Shown here: piece by piece, positions 26,102-34,244 of the stretch
Numbering within the stretch: the stretch's first letter is position 1
Layout: each line of letters opens with the position of its first letter
From: an uncultured Bacteroidota bacterium
Lineage (GTDB): Bacteria; Bacteroidota; Bacteroidia; Chitinophagales; Chitinophagaceae
Assembly: GCA_938008665.1 (NCBI GenBank)
Contig: CALLKA010000151.1
Coordinates: 1-34,244, forward strand
Length of the DNA stretch: 34,244 bases
Reading direction: 5' to 3'
Notes under the pieces: model-generated
What the model was told of the DNA's origin: nothing
The model's input: only the letters and a program-made list of their open reading frames with translations
The model's database searches: none
Made by a program: the position numbers and the translations under genes

Positions 26102-26123
26102 AAAAAAACAGCGTGTTTTTTTT
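26102..26123 (-). terminator. Possible weak terminator after purA
   Basis: AAAAAAACA (26102-26110), loop GCG, and TGTTTTTTT form an almost pure A-T stem that would leave a T run on either strand. It lies 50-70 bases past the purA stop on the minus strand. The stem is weak. Confidence 0.3.
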
Positions 26124-26172
26124 AGAAATTTTAAAACTTTCTACATTGATTATTGTTGCAACAACTAATAGT

Positions 26173-27435
26173 TTATAAATGTACTATTTGGTCTCTTCCA
26201 GGTCCATTAGAAACATATTTAACGGGAACGCCTAGGTAACTATTTATAAATTCTATATATGATTTCATAGTTGCAGGTAATTCCTTTTCATCTTTCATTT
26301 TTGTGGAGTCGGTGTTCCATCCAGCCATTTTTTTCCAAATAGGGGTAACAGGGGTGCCTACAATTTGAAATGGAACATAGTCAATTTGCTTTCCTTCCAT
26401 TTCATAAGCTACGCCCAATTCTAATTCCGCAAATGAATCTAAAATATCCGCCTTGGTCATAATAATTTGTGTTACACCATTGATCATGCAGGCAAATTTT
26501 AAGGCAACAAGGTCAATCCAACCACAGCGTCTTGGTCTACCAGTGGTAGCGCCAAATTCGCTTCCTATTTTACGAAGTTCTTCGCCTTTGGCATCATGTA
26601 GTTCCGTAGGGAAGGGACCGCTGCCCACTCTGGTACAATAAGCTTTAGAAATACCAAATACCTCCCCAATTAATTTTGGAGAAATACCTAAGCCAGTACA
26701 TACACCTGCTGAAATGGTATTGGAAGAAGTGACAAATGGAAAAGTACCAAAGTCAATATCCAACATAGAACCTTGTGCTCCTTCGGCCAATACTTTTTTA
26801 CCTTTGGAAATTTGATCATTAATAAAGTATTCGCAGTTGATGATATTTAAAGTTTTTAAAAACTCAAGCGCTTCAAAAAACTCAGTTTCCATTTCACTGA
26901 TATCTTCATTGAAATTATAGCTATCTAATATTTTTTGGTGCTTCATGCGAAGCGCAATGTATTTACTAATAAAATTTTTACTTAATAAATCACCTACTCT
27001 AATTGCATTACGGCCAGTTTTGTCCATATAGGCTGGTCCAATGCCTTTCAGCGTTGAGCCTATTTTCCCATCTCCCTTTGACAATTCAGATGCTTTGTCA
27101 AGTGCACGGTGTGAAGGAATGATAATATTAGTACGTTCTGATATGAAGAGATTTTTTTTCACATCCACCCCCATCGCTTTAACAGCATCACACTCTTTTT
27201 TTAATGTAACAGGATCTAATACCACCCCATTACCAATGATGTTTATTTTATCCTGATGAAAAATGCCAGAAGGGATTTGGTGTAATACCATTTTAGTGCC
27301 ATTCACATATAAAGTGTGTCCTGCATTTGGACCGCCTTGAAACCTTGCGATGACATCATAATTGGGCGCAAAATAATCAACAATTTTACCTTTTCCTTCA
27401 TCACCCCATTGAAGTCCTAAAATTACATCTACCAT
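26173..27435 (-). CDS. purA: Adenylosuccinate synthetase
   Basis: PurA makes adenylosuccinate from IMP, aspartate and GTP, the first committed step to AMP. The 420-residue product opens with the P-loop QWGDEGKGKIVDYF, has the IMP-binding GGPNAGHT, GIGPAYMDK and EGAQGSMLDIDFGTFPFVTSSN, TTGRPRRCGWIDLVAL, and ends with KYVSNGPGRDQIV. Length is slightly short but normal. It has its own promoter box (27462-27455) and lies 78 bases downstream of the RelA/SpoT gene on the same strand. Both genes affect purine nucleotide pools, and PurA is inhibited by (p)ppGpp in other bacteria. Confidence 0.97.
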   Translation of the reverse strand: MVDVILGLQWGDEGKGKIVDYFAPNYDVIARFQGGPNAGHTLYVNGTKMVLHQIPSGIFHQDKINIIGNGVVLDPVTLKKECDAVKAMGVDVKKNLFISERTNIIIPSHRALDKASELSKGDGKIGSTLKGIGPAYMDKTGRNAIRVGDLLSKNFISKYIALRMKHQKILDSYNFNEDISEMETEFFEALEFLKTLNIINCEYFINDQISKGKKVLAEGAQGSMLDIDFGTFPFVTSSNTISAGVCTGLGISPKLIGEVFGISKAYCTRVGSGPFPTELHDAKGEELRKIGSEFGATTGRPRRCGWIDLVALKFACMINGVTQIIMTKADILDSFAELELGVAYEMEGKQIDYVPFQIVGTPVTPIWKKMAGWNTDSTKMKDEKELPATMKSYIEFINSYLGVPVKYVSNGPGRDQIVHL

Positions 27436-27454
27436 GGATTAATATTTGAGAACA

Positions 27455-27462
27455 CAAAAATA
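27455..27462 (-). promoter_or_regulatory. -7 promoter box of purA
   Basis: On the minus strand the bases read TATTTTTG, a full match to TAnnTTTG, 19 bases before the purA ATG. No clear -33 box was found. Confidence 0.5.
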
Positions 27463-27513
27463 AGTATTGAAAAGTTGATTACCTATTTAAACTATTATTA
27501 ATTGAACTAACTT

Positions 27514-29772
27514 TTACACAGTTTCGGTGTCAAATCTGTTAACTTGTTGGATTCCACTCACCGATTTTATTTTTTCTACCAATAATTCGAGTTCGTCTTT
27601 GTCGTGGACATACACTTTAATGGTTCCTTCGAACAAGCCGTCCTTGGATTCGATGGTGATGGCGGCAATGTTAATTTTAAGTTCCCCACTAATAATGGTG
27701 GTAATATTATTCACGATACCTACATCATCCATTCCCACAATACTAAGCCCTGTTAGGAAGGAAATTTCTTTATTTTTTGCCCACTTGGTTTTCACTACCC
27801 GATGGCCATAATTTGCCAAAAGCTGGGTGGCATTGGGGCAGCTCGTTCTATGTATAATTAAGCCTTTTCCAGTACTGACAAAACCGAAAACATCATCCCC
27901 AGGAATGGGGTTACAGCATTTCCCCAAACTGTATTTTATTTGATCGCTGGATTCGCCAAATATGATTAATTCCGATTCCTTTTTTGGTATAAATTTATTC
28001 GGATTAGCATCGTGACCAGGCTCCGGAGTAATATGTACGGGCTTAGGTGATTCAATTTTATCACCGATGACTAAGAATAACTTTAACTCCTTTAAATCAA
28101 TTTGCTTTTTTGCAATTTTAAAGTGCAAATCAAGTTGACTAGGCTGTTTATAGTAATTGACCAATTGGTCAATATTATATGGGCTGTAGGGTGCGCCAAT
28201 ACTTTCCAATTTTCGTTGTAAAGTATATTTGCCTTCCTCTGCAATTGATTTTTTTTCTTCCCGCAAAGCATCCTTAATACTGTTTTTAGCTTTCGCAGTT
28301 ACCACATTATTTAGCCAGTCCTCATTGGGTTTTTGCTTATTACTCGTGATAATTTCAATTTGATCACCACTGCGTAATTTATGGCTAATAGGCACTAATT
28401 TGTGATTCACTTTTGCACCAATACATTTGGATCCAATAGCGGTATGAATATAAAAAGCAAAATCAAGTGCGGAACTATTGATGGGCAACATTTTTACTTC
28501 ACCCTTGGGCGTATACACGTATATTTCCTCTGCTAAAAAAGAGGTTTTAAAATCTTGTAAAAAATCAATACCCCCTTCTTGTTGGTTACTTAGCGCTTCC
28601 CTAATTTGAACAAACCATTTATCAAATCGATCTTCGTTTTGTGAGCCTTCCTTATATTTAAAATGTGCAGCTAATCCTTTCTCTGCAATTTCATTCATTC
28701 GCTTGGTTCTAATTTGCACTTCCACCCACTTGCCCTGTGGCCCCATTACGGTGGTGTGCAAGGCTTCGTATCCATTGCTTTTAGGATTACTCAACCAATC
28801 ACGTAATCTTTCAGGCGAGGGTAGGTATTCGTCGGTAATTAAGGAATACACTTTCCAACATGCTTCCTTTTCTTTATCCAAGGGCACATCTAAAATAATG
28901 CGAATGGCGAATAAGTCATATACTTCTTCAAAGCTGACACCTTTCTTTTTTATTTTATTCCAAATGGAGTGAATGCTTTTTGGGCGACCATGCATTTCGT
29001 ATTCAAAATCTTCGGTAATTAATTTTTCATTTAAGGGGCGAATAAATTCATTGATGTATTTGGTTCTTTCCCGCTTTGTTTCCGCTAATTTTTTTGCAAT
29101 CTCTTTGTAAGTATCTGGCTCCATGTATTTCATGGATAAATCTTCCAACTCTGTTTTTAAATTATACAAACCCATGCGGTGGGCCAAGGGCGCATACACC
29201 CAAATAGTTTCAGAGGCAATTTTTAATTGCTTTTCTTGCTTCATCGAATCCAGGGTCCGCATATTATGTAAGCGGTCCGCAAGTTTGATTAATATCACCC
29301 TAGGATCATCAGTCAGGGTCAACAAAATCTTTTTGAAATTTTCGGCTTGCTGACTGCTATTGGCATCCATCACACCCGAAATTTTTGTTAATCCATCAAC
29401 TATTTTTGCAATTTCATTCCCAAATTCATTCTTTACGTCATCTAAAGTTAAATCCGTATCCTCGATGGTGTCGTGCAATAAAGCACAAATGGTACTTCGA
29501 ACCCCCAATCCAATTTCTTCCACGCAAATCATGGCGACAGCAATGGGGTGTAATATATAAGGCTCGCCACTTTTACGACGCATTGTTTTATGCGCTTGGG
29601 TAGCCATCTCAAAGGCAGTGCGGAGTAATTCCTTATCCCCCTTTTTTAATTTTTCACGAATGGCTCTGAGTAATGCACGATACTGACGAACAATTTCTTT
29701 ATTTTCTTGTTCTTCATTTAAATCGTAAGTGGATGCGATTTTGGCTTCGTTATGTAGTTCTGATAAATCCAT
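27514..29772 (-). CDS. RelA/SpoT family (p)ppGpp synthetase/hydrolase
   Basis: A long RSH protein that makes and degrades the alarmone (p)ppGpp. From the ATG at 29772 it has 752 residues; a TTG at 29793 would add seven. The hydrolase HD domain is visible (PYILHPIAVAMI, LLHDTIEDTDL, LIKLADRLHNMRTL), so it should degrade the alarmone. The synthetase domain follows (YDLFAIRIIL, RLRDWLSNPKSNGYEALHTTV, VEVQIRTKRMNEIAEKG). Its RLRD corresponds to the RxKD loop of bifunctional enzymes rather than the ExDD of RelA. Then come TGS (EIYVYTPKGEVKMLP), a zinc-finger/helical region (LGKCCNPIPGDDVFGFV) and a C-terminal ACT domain. It is therefore probably bifunctional. It diverges from the second ABC exporter. 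Confidence 0.93.
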   Translation of the reverse strand: MDLSELHNEAKIASTYDLNEEQENKEIVRQYRALLRAIREKLKKGDKELLRTAFEMATQAHKTMRRKSGEPYILHPIAVAMICVEEIGLGVRSTICALLHDTIEDTDLTLDDVKNEFGNEIAKIVDGLTKISGVMDANSSQQAENFKKILLTLTDDPRVILIKLADRLHNMRTLDSMKQEKQLKIASETIWVYAPLAHRMGLYNLKTELEDLSMKYMEPDTYKEIAKKLAETKRERTKYINEFIRPLNEKLITEDFEYEMHGRPKSIHSIWNKIKKKGVSFEEVYDLFAIRIILDVPLDKEKEACWKVYSLITDEYLPSPERLRDWLSNPKSNGYEALHTTVMGPQGKWVEVQIRTKRMNEIAEKGLAAHFKYKEGSQNEDRFDKWFVQIREALSNQQEGGIDFLQDFKTSFLAEEIYVYTPKGEVKMLPINSSALDFAFYIHTAIGSKCIGAKVNHKLVPISHKLRSGDQIEIITSNKQKPNEDWLNNVVTAKAKNSIKDALREEKKSIAEEGKYTLQRKLESIGAPYSPYNIDQLVNYYKQPSQLDLHFKIAKKQIDLKELKLFLVIGDKIESPKPVHITPEPGHDANPNKFIPKKESELIIFGESSDQIKYSLGKCCNPIPGDDVFGFVSTGKGLIIHRTSCPNATQLLANYGHRVVKTKWAKNKEISFLTGLSIVGMDDVGIVNNITTIISGELKINIAAITIESKDGLFEGTIKVYVHDKDELELLVEKIKSVSGIQQVNRFDTETV

Positions 29773-29829
29773 CTTATTACGAAAATACGACAATCAAGCA
29801 GGATTTTTACATACAACACTTAGATAGTG

Positions 29830-29837
29830 TAACTTTG
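29830..29837 (+). promoter_or_regulatory. -7 promoter box of the second ABC exporter gene
   Basis: TAACTTTG fully matches TAnnTTTG and ends six bases before the ATG at 29844, so transcription would start at or just before the start codon. No clear -33 box was found. Confidence 0.5.
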
Positions 29838-29843
29838 TAGCTT

Positions 29844-31652
29844 ATGACGATGAAACCGCCCAAATCCTTTTTTAATTACCCCCTTTTGAAAAGGGTGTTT
29901 TCATTTGTGCGTCCTTACCGATTTATGTTTATTGGTAATCTGGTATTGGCGATAGTGCTTGCTTTTTTTACCCCAATTCGCCCTTATTTAATTCAAGTCA
30001 CCGTGAATACGGCTATTGGGAAGCCTACTATTTTACCAGAATGGGTGCGCTTTTTTTTAACCGACACTGCATATGAATCAGCCATACAATTAATAATAGG
30101 CATCACCCTTTTTCAGGTGGCATTTATTATAGTGGAAACCATTTTTCGATTTATGTTCACATTTGGTATGGCTTGGTTGGGCCAACAAGTGATTCGGGAT
30201 TTGCGTAATAAAGTATACGACAAAGTAATGCATTGGGAGATGAGGCAATTTGACAAAACGCCTATTGGTACATTAACCACACGAACCATTAATGACATTG
30301 AAAGCATCAATGATATATTTTCAGATGGATTAATCCCTATCCTTGCGGATTTTTTAACCATCATTATCACATTGACCACCATGTTTTTTATTAATTGGCA
30401 GTTGACATTTATTTGCTTGATTCCATTTCCAATTATGTTGATTGCTACTTACTTTTTTAAAGAAAGTGTGAATAAAAGTTTTATACAAGTACGCAACGCT
30501 GTTGCAGCATTAAATGCATTTGTGCAAGAACATATTTCAGGAATGGCAGTGGTTCAAGCCTTTGCAGCGGAGAAAAAAGAAATGACCAAGTTTGATAAAA
30601 TTAATGAGGGTCATAAAACGGCAAACATTAAAGCGATATTTGCCTACTCCGTTTTTTTTCCTGTAGTGGAAGTTGTGCTGGCACTGAGTATCGGTTTGAT
30701 AGTTTGGTGGGTTGCAGACCAAAGTTTAGATGCAGGAATGTTGGTTGCTTTTATTTTATTCTTAAATCAAATTTTCAGACCATTGCGCATGATCGCAGAT
30801 AAATTCAATGTGTTACAAATGGGGATGGTCGCTGCGGAAAGGGTGTTTAAAGTTTTGGACAATACGGATATCACAGTAAACGAAGGTCGACTTAGTCCCG
30901 AAAAAGTACAAGGTAAAATTGAGTTTAAAAATGTACAATTTGCCTATGAAGGCAACAACTGGGTTTTAGATGATTTAAGTTTTTCAGTTGCTGCTGGAAC
31001 CACTGTTGCAATTGTTGGACAAACGGGTAGTGGTAAAACTTCGGTCATTAGTATTCTGAATCGCTTGTATCCTTATCAGTCGGGAAATATATTTTTAGAT
31101 GACCAACCTATTGAAAATTATTCCTTGGACTTTTTAAGGGCTTCTGTGGGTGTGGTATTACAAGATGTATTTTTGTTTTCAGGATCTATTTATGATAATA
31201 TCACGCTAAGAAACAACAGTATAACGGTAGCCCAAGTGCATGCGGCTGCAAAAATGATTGACATGCATGATTTTATTTTGAGCTTGCCTGGAGGGTATGA
31301 TTATCAAGTAATGGAGCGAGGTGCTACCTTGAGTATGGGGCAGCGACAGTTATTGAGCTTTATTCGTGCTTTATTATACAATCCTGCAATATTAATATTG
31401 GATGAAGCCACTTCTTCTATAGATACAGAAAGTGAACGACTCATTGAAAAGGCCATTGACACTTTAATACAGGGGCGCACTTCCATCGTCATAGCGCATC
31501 GATTATCTACCATTCGGAAAGCCAACAAAATCATCGTTTTAGAGAAAGGAAAAATTCAGGAAATGGGATCCCATGACGACCTGGTTCAATTGGGGGGCTT
31601 TTACGCGAAACTCAATGAAATGCAATTCAAGGATAAAAAATCAATCAATTAA
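29844..31652 (+). CDS. ABC exporter, fused permease-ATPase (multidrug/lipid type)
   Basis: A second half-size exporter, 602 residues, with six membrane helices in residues 1-330 and a C-terminal ATPase. The ATPase has Walker A GQTGSGKTS, Q-loop VVLQDVFLF, Walker B ILILDEATSSID and H-loop IAHRLST. The signature is LSMGQRQL instead of the usual LSGGQ, a known variant of the MdlB-like branch. FDKTPIGTLTTRTINDIESIND in the first intracellular loop is typical of exporters. Substrate is unknown. It starts with a near-leaderless promoter and is followed after 127 bases by the atp operon, which has its own promoter. Confidence 0.9.
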   Translation: MTMKPPKSFFNYPLLKRVFSFVRPYRFMFIGNLVLAIVLAFFTPIRPYLIQVTVNTAIGKPTILPEWVRFFLTDTAYESAIQLIIGITLFQVAFIIVETIFRFMFTFGMAWLGQQVIRDLRNKVYDKVMHWEMRQFDKTPIGTLTTRTINDIESINDIFSDGLIPILADFLTIIITLTTMFFINWQLTFICLIPFPIMLIATYFFKESVNKSFIQVRNAVAALNAFVQEHISGMAVVQAFAAEKKEMTKFDKINEGHKTANIKAIFAYSVFFPVVEVVLALSIGLIVWWVADQSLDAGMLVAFILFLNQIFRPLRMIADKFNVLQMGMVAAERVFKVLDNTDITVNEGRLSPEKVQGKIEFKNVQFAYEGNNWVLDDLSFSVAAGTTVAIVGQTGSGKTSVISILNRLYPYQSGNIFLDDQPIENYSLDFLRASVGVVLQDVFLFSGSIYDNITLRNNSITVAQVHAAAKMIDMHDFILSLPGGYDYQVMERGATLSMGQRQLLSFIRALLYNPAILILDEATSSIDTESERLIEKAIDTLIQGRTSIVIAHRLSTIRKANKIIVLEKGKIQEMGSHDDLVQLGGFYAKLNEMQFKDKKSIN

Positions 31653-31751
31653 ATTAAGTAATTGATTTACAGTCACTTGTGTTTAACAAGTTTTTGCGAT
31701 TTTATAGACAATTTCTATTCAATTTTTCTGCAATTTCAAGGGCATTATTAC

Positions 31752-31759
31752 TATCTTTG
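31752..31759 (+). promoter_or_regulatory. -7 promoter box of the atp operon
   Basis: TATCTTTG matches TAnnTTTG and lies 20 bases before the atpB ATG. A partial -33-like TTTCTG is at 31725-31730, 21 bases upstream. Confidence 0.55.
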
Positions 31760-31779
31760 CACCAAATTTTGAGATCTGT

Positions 31780-32907
31780 ATGGCCTTTAGACCTATTAAA
31801 TCATTGCTGGCATTGTGTTTTAGCCTTTTTATTTTGTTGCAACCAACAAAAATTTTGGCTAGCGAACCAGCGGCTGCTTCAGCGGAGCATGCTAAAACCG
31901 AAGAAGGTAGTTTTAATGTTACCGAAACTATTTTAGAACATATCAAGGACGATCATAGCTGGCATTTATGGGGACATACTTCAATACATTTACCAGTCAT
32001 TTTATATACTTCCAAAGGGGTTGAGGTTTTTTCATCTGAAAAATTTGTCAATGAGCATCATGAGCCTGTTGTGTATAAAGGAAATTTTGATTACAAATTA
32101 ATTGAAGGAAAAACTAAAATTGTAAATCTTGCTGGTGCGTTGGATGTGGAAGCAAGCAAACAACTTTGGGACTTTTCAATTACAAAGAATGTAGCGAGTT
32201 TATTTGTTTCAGTTTTTATTTTGTTAGTGGTTTTATTAACTGCTGCAGGTGCGTATAAAAAAACAGGAATTACATCAGCGCCAAAAGGCTTACAATCTTT
32301 CATGGAGCCTATTGTATTGTTTGTAAGAGATGAAGTAGCAATACCTAATATTGGCGCAAAGCGTTATGCAAAGTTCATGCCTTTTTTATTGACTATTTTC
32401 TTTTTGATTTTAACGAATAACTTTTTAGGATTAATTCCTTTTTTCCCAGGAGGTGCCAATGTAAGTGGGAATATTGCATTCACTATGACTTTAGCGGTTT
32501 GCGTTTTTATTGTTGTAAACTTAAATGCAAATAAAAGTTATTGGGAGCATATTTTTTGGATGCCAGGTATGCATTGGAGTATGAAGTTATTTTTAGCACC
32601 CATTGAATTAATTGGTGTGTTTACAAAGCCTATTTCATTAATGATTCGTTTATTCGCAAACATTACTGCAGGCCACATTCTAGTATTAAGTTTGATTTGT
32701 TTGATCTTTATATTCAAAACGGTTTTTGCTTCAGCGATCGCTGTTCCTTTCGCAGTTTTTATTGGGTTGATTGAGTTGTTGGTTGCATTTTTGCAAGCAT
32801 TCATCTTTACCATGTTAGCTGCGATGTATATTGGAATGGCTACCGAAGAGCATCATCACGATGCCCACGAAGCACACGATGAACATAAAGAAGTAGCACA
32901 TCACTAA
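31780..32907 (+). CDS. atpB: ATP synthase F0 subunit a
   Basis: Subunit a forms the proton half-channels against the c-ring. The 375-residue product is longer than the enterobacterial form (about 270), as is usual in Bacteroidota. It has a signal-like N-terminus (residues 8-26, probable cleavage after LAS) and an extra domain of about 110 residues (HSWHLWGHTSIHLPVIL). Five or so membrane helices follow from about residue 140. The essential arginine is Arg290 in MIRLFANITAGHIL. The C-terminus is a His/Glu-rich tail with nine His in the last 20 residues. It is the first gene of the atp cluster, with atpE 43 bases downstream. Confidence 0.95.
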   Translation: MAFRPIKSLLALCFSLFILLQPTKILASEPAAASAEHAKTEEGSFNVTETILEHIKDDHSWHLWGHTSIHLPVILYTSKGVEVFSSEKFVNEHHEPVVYKGNFDYKLIEGKTKIVNLAGALDVEASKQLWDFSITKNVASLFVSVFILLVVLLTAAGAYKKTGITSAPKGLQSFMEPIVLFVRDEVAIPNIGAKRYAKFMPFLLTIFFLILTNNFLGLIPFFPGGANVSGNIAFTMTLAVCVFIVVNLNANKSYWEHIFWMPGMHWSMKLFLAPIELIGVFTKPISLMIRLFANITAGHILVLSLICLIFIFKTVFASAIAVPFAVFIGLIELLVAFLQAFIFTMLAAMYIGMATEEHHHDAHEAHDEHKEVAHH

Positions 32908-32950
32908 AAAATATTTAACTCTTTTTCAATAACAATTAAAACGTAAAAAA

Positions 32951-33163
32951 ATGGTAGTAGGAAGTGTTGCCGCAATTGGCGCTGGATTAGCTGCTATCGG
33001 TGCCGGAATTGGTATCGGTCAGATTGGTAAAGGTGCTGTTGAAGGTATTGCTCGTCAGCCAGAAGCTGCTAACGAAATCCGTTCTAACATGATTGTTGCT
33101 GCTGCGTTCGTAGAGGCTGTTGCCTTGTTCGCTGTGGTGGTTGCCTTATTAGGTAACGGATAA
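32951..33163 (+). CDS. atpE: ATP synthase F0 subunit c
   Basis: Subunit c forms the rotating ring that carries ions. The 70-residue hairpin has helix 1 (Gly/Ala-rich, residues 4-26), the polar loop ARQPEA at 34-39 and helix 2 with the ion-binding carboxylate Glu55 (AAFVEAVALFA). The Gln and Ser/Thr ligands of sodium-type rings are absent: Ile22 takes the Gln position and Ala56 follows Glu55. Proton coupling is therefore predicted. A terminator-like hairpin follows the gene (33186-33227). Confidence 0.94.
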   Translation: MVVGSVAAIGAGLAAIGAGIGIGQIGKGAVEGIARQPEAANEIRSNMIVAAAFVEAVALFAVVVALLGNG

Positions 33164-33185
33164 TCTTGGTAAAGGATTTCAATTG

Positions 33186-33227
33186 AATTAAAGGCCCAAG
33201 CACAGGGCAAAAGGCCTTTAATTTTTT
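33186..33227 (+). terminator. Terminator-like hairpin between atpE and atpF
   Basis: AATTAAAGGCC (33186-33196) is an exact reverse complement of GGCCTTTAATT (33213-33223), followed by T to 33227. The loop contains GGGC (33205-33208), which can pair instead with GCCC (33194-33197), so two exclusive folds exist. As atpF follows in the same operon, this is probably partial termination or an mRNA stabiliser. Confidence 0.7.
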
Positions 33228-33261
33228 ATTGGAAATTTATTCATGAGTTAATAAGAAAACT

Positions 33262-33771
33262 ATGTTATTAGAAATTAATCCTTTGGTGTTGCCTGATATT
33301 GGTTTAGTGTTTTGGAACACTATTGCTTTTCTAGTGCTATTGATTGTATTGGGAAAGTTTGCATGGAAGCCAATGTTAAAAGCAATCAATGAGCGTGAGT
33401 CTGGCATTGAAGAAGCTTTGTTAAAGGCAGATAAGATGAAAGCAGAAATCACTGCAATGCAAAATGAAAATGAAGCATTATTGGCTAAAGCACGTGAAGA
33501 AAGAGCAACCATTATTAAAGAAGCTAAAGAAGCATCTGAGAAAATGGTAAATGAAGCTAAGGACAAAGCAAAGTCTGAATATGAAAGAATTATTTCAGAT
33601 GCACAAGCTGCTATTGCACAACAAAAAAATGCCGCAATGGTAGATGTTAAAAATCAAGTAGGTGCTTTGGTAATTAATGTAGCTGAAAAAGTTTTGCGTA
33701 AGGAATTAGCTAACAAAGCAGATCAAGAAAGCTATATCAAACAAATAGCTGAAGAAGTTAAATTAAATTAA
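33262..33771 (+). CDS. atpF: ATP synthase F0 subunit b
   Basis: Subunit b is the peripheral stalk that holds F1 against rotation. The 169-residue product has one membrane helix (about 9-31, DIGLVFWNTIAFLVLLIVLGKF) and then a long charged helix (WKPMLKAINERESGIEEALLKADKMKAE) rich in Ala, Glu and Lys that forms the stalk coiled coil. Length is normal. It starts 98 bases after atpE, with a hairpin between them, and ends five bases before atpH. Confidence 0.94.
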   Translation: MLLEINPLVLPDIGLVFWNTIAFLVLLIVLGKFAWKPMLKAINERESGIEEALLKADKMKAEITAMQNENEALLAKAREERATIIKEAKEASEKMVNEAKDKAKSEYERIISDAQAAIAQQKNAAMVDVKNQVGALVINVAEKVLRKELANKADQESYIKQIAEEVKLN

Positions 33772-33776
33772 AAAAG

Positions 33777-34244
33777 ATGTCTAACGCACGTTTAGCAAGT
33801 AGATATGCAAAAAGTTTAATTGATTTAGCTACAGAGCAAAATCAATTAGAAACTGTATATGCAGACATGAAGTATGTGCATGCCGTTTGTGAGACAAGTC
33901 GCGAGTTTGTGAACTTGTTACGCAGTCCAATTATCAATGCAGATCAAAAGAACAGCATTATTAGTGCTGTGACAAAAGATCAAGTGAGTTTATTGACAAA
34001 TTCATTTACTCAAGATTCTTTATTGGATATGGCGTCTGATTACCTTAGCAAACAAGGTTATCGTGCTGTTCTTGCGGGTACAAGTAGATTTGTATCTGAA
34101 CTTAGTTCAAACATTGGATTCGCTGTTATAAGCGACCCTAAGGCTATGGAGACTGCATTTAAAGATAGAGGTGTTATTATGTCTGCTGATGCTCCTGTTA
34201 TTATGGAGAATTTAAAAAGTAAGCAGACAAGCAGAATATTCCCT
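33777..34244 (+). CDS. atpH: ATP synthase F1 subunit delta, 3' partial and probably chimeric
   Basis: Subunit delta links the b stalk to F1. The ATG at 33777 lies five bases after the atpF stop. Codons 1-79 match the delta N-terminal domain (NARLASRYAKSLIDLATEQNQLE, SREFVNLLRSPII, then SLLTNSFTQ). From codon 80 (34014) the frame stays open to the window end, but it no longer resembles delta, where an LLVxKGRE-like helix and LPEI would follow. The eight leucines before the break are all TTA/TTG, while three of the six after it are CTT. The second part is likely foreign sequence joined in assembly, so only 33777-34013 should be trusted. Confidence 0.8.
   Translation, partial: MSNARLASRYAKSLIDLATEQNQLETVYADMKYVHAVCETSREFVNLLRSPIINADQKNSIISAVTKDQVSLLTNSFTQDSLLDMASDYLSKQGYRAVLAGTSRFVSELSSNIGFAVISDPKAMETAFKDRGVIMSADAPVIMENLKSKQTSRIFP
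34014..34244 (+). other. Probable foreign sequence joined to atpH
   Basis: These 231 bases encode 77 residues in frame with atpH, including SRFVSELSSNIGFAVISDP and GVIMSADAPVIMENLKSKQ. I do not recognise the family. The composition and codon choice (CTT, GTT, GCT, CCT) differ from the rest of the window. A phage or other environmental origin is possible but not shown. Confidence 0.6.

Noticed and set aside
31679..31936. 85-codon plus-strand frame upstream of and into atpB
   Set aside because: It overlaps the atpB start in another frame, has no homology that I can see, and covers the promoter box of atpB.
34222..34244. Similarity of the window end (CAAGCAGAA) to the Illumina P7 adapter
   Set aside because: Only nine bases agree and the following bases do not continue the adapter, so this is probably chance.

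Overview
The window looks like a chromosomal segment of a Bacteroidota bacterium, probably Chitinophagales or Chitinophagaceae-like. Four things point there: a gldL-gldM-gldN cluster of the type IX secretion and gliding machinery, AT-rich coding with TTA/TTG leucine codons, several family genes typical of the phylum (DUF2721, DUF4783, CxxCH haem-binding domain, long AtpB), and repeated promoter boxes of the Bacteroidota form TAnnTTTG. The family-level placement is inference. No mobile element, CRISPR array, tRNA or rRNA gene was seen. No gene-free stretch exceeds 300 bases.

Layout. Bases 1-21 are an Illumina adapter remnant, not genome. 22-3283 hold the end of gldL, then gldM and gldN. 3280-7350 hold uvrC (-), a DUF2721 membrane protein (+) and an ABC exporter (-). 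7521-10681 hold a YkuK-like protein (+) and a minus-strand gpmI / haem-binding protein / engB cluster. 10790-11623 hold a DUF4783 protein and a SUI1/YciH-type factor. 11750-17254 is a minus-strand block: dnaB, rsmE, a GNAT-like protein and dnaX. 17532-25712 is a plus-strand block: pheT, a small coiled-coil protein, zapA, a probable 6S RNA, rny, rplS, tatA, gatA and a lytic transglycosylase. 25713-29772 are minus strand: an acidic protein, purA and a RelA/SpoT enzyme. 29844-34244 are plus strand: a second ABC exporter and the start of an atp operon (atpB-atpE-atpF-atpH).

How the genes work together. Most are housekeeping: replication (dnaB, dnaX), repair (uvrC), translation (pheT, rplS, rsmE, gatA, engB), RNA decay (rny), division (zapA), stringent response, purine synthesis, glycolysis and ATP synthesis. 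The interest lies in regulatory and structural signals. dnaX carries an A10 run just past domain III, where slippage in either direction gives an immediate stop, as expected for making the short gamma subunit. The 277-base gap between divergent dnaB and pheT holds five co-oriented DnaA-box-like motifs and clustered G-tracts, a candidate replication origin or DnaA-controlled region. A 6S-like hairpin lies between zapA and rny. A terminator-like hairpin separates atpE from atpF. A perfect inverted repeat forms back-to-back promoter boxes between uvrC and the DUF2721 gene.

Quality warnings. The left end has an adapter. At the right end the ATP synthase delta reading frame stops resembling the family at about 34014, so the last ~230 bases are probably a chimeric join. 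No computation was run; motif and pairing statements come from reading the sequence by eye.
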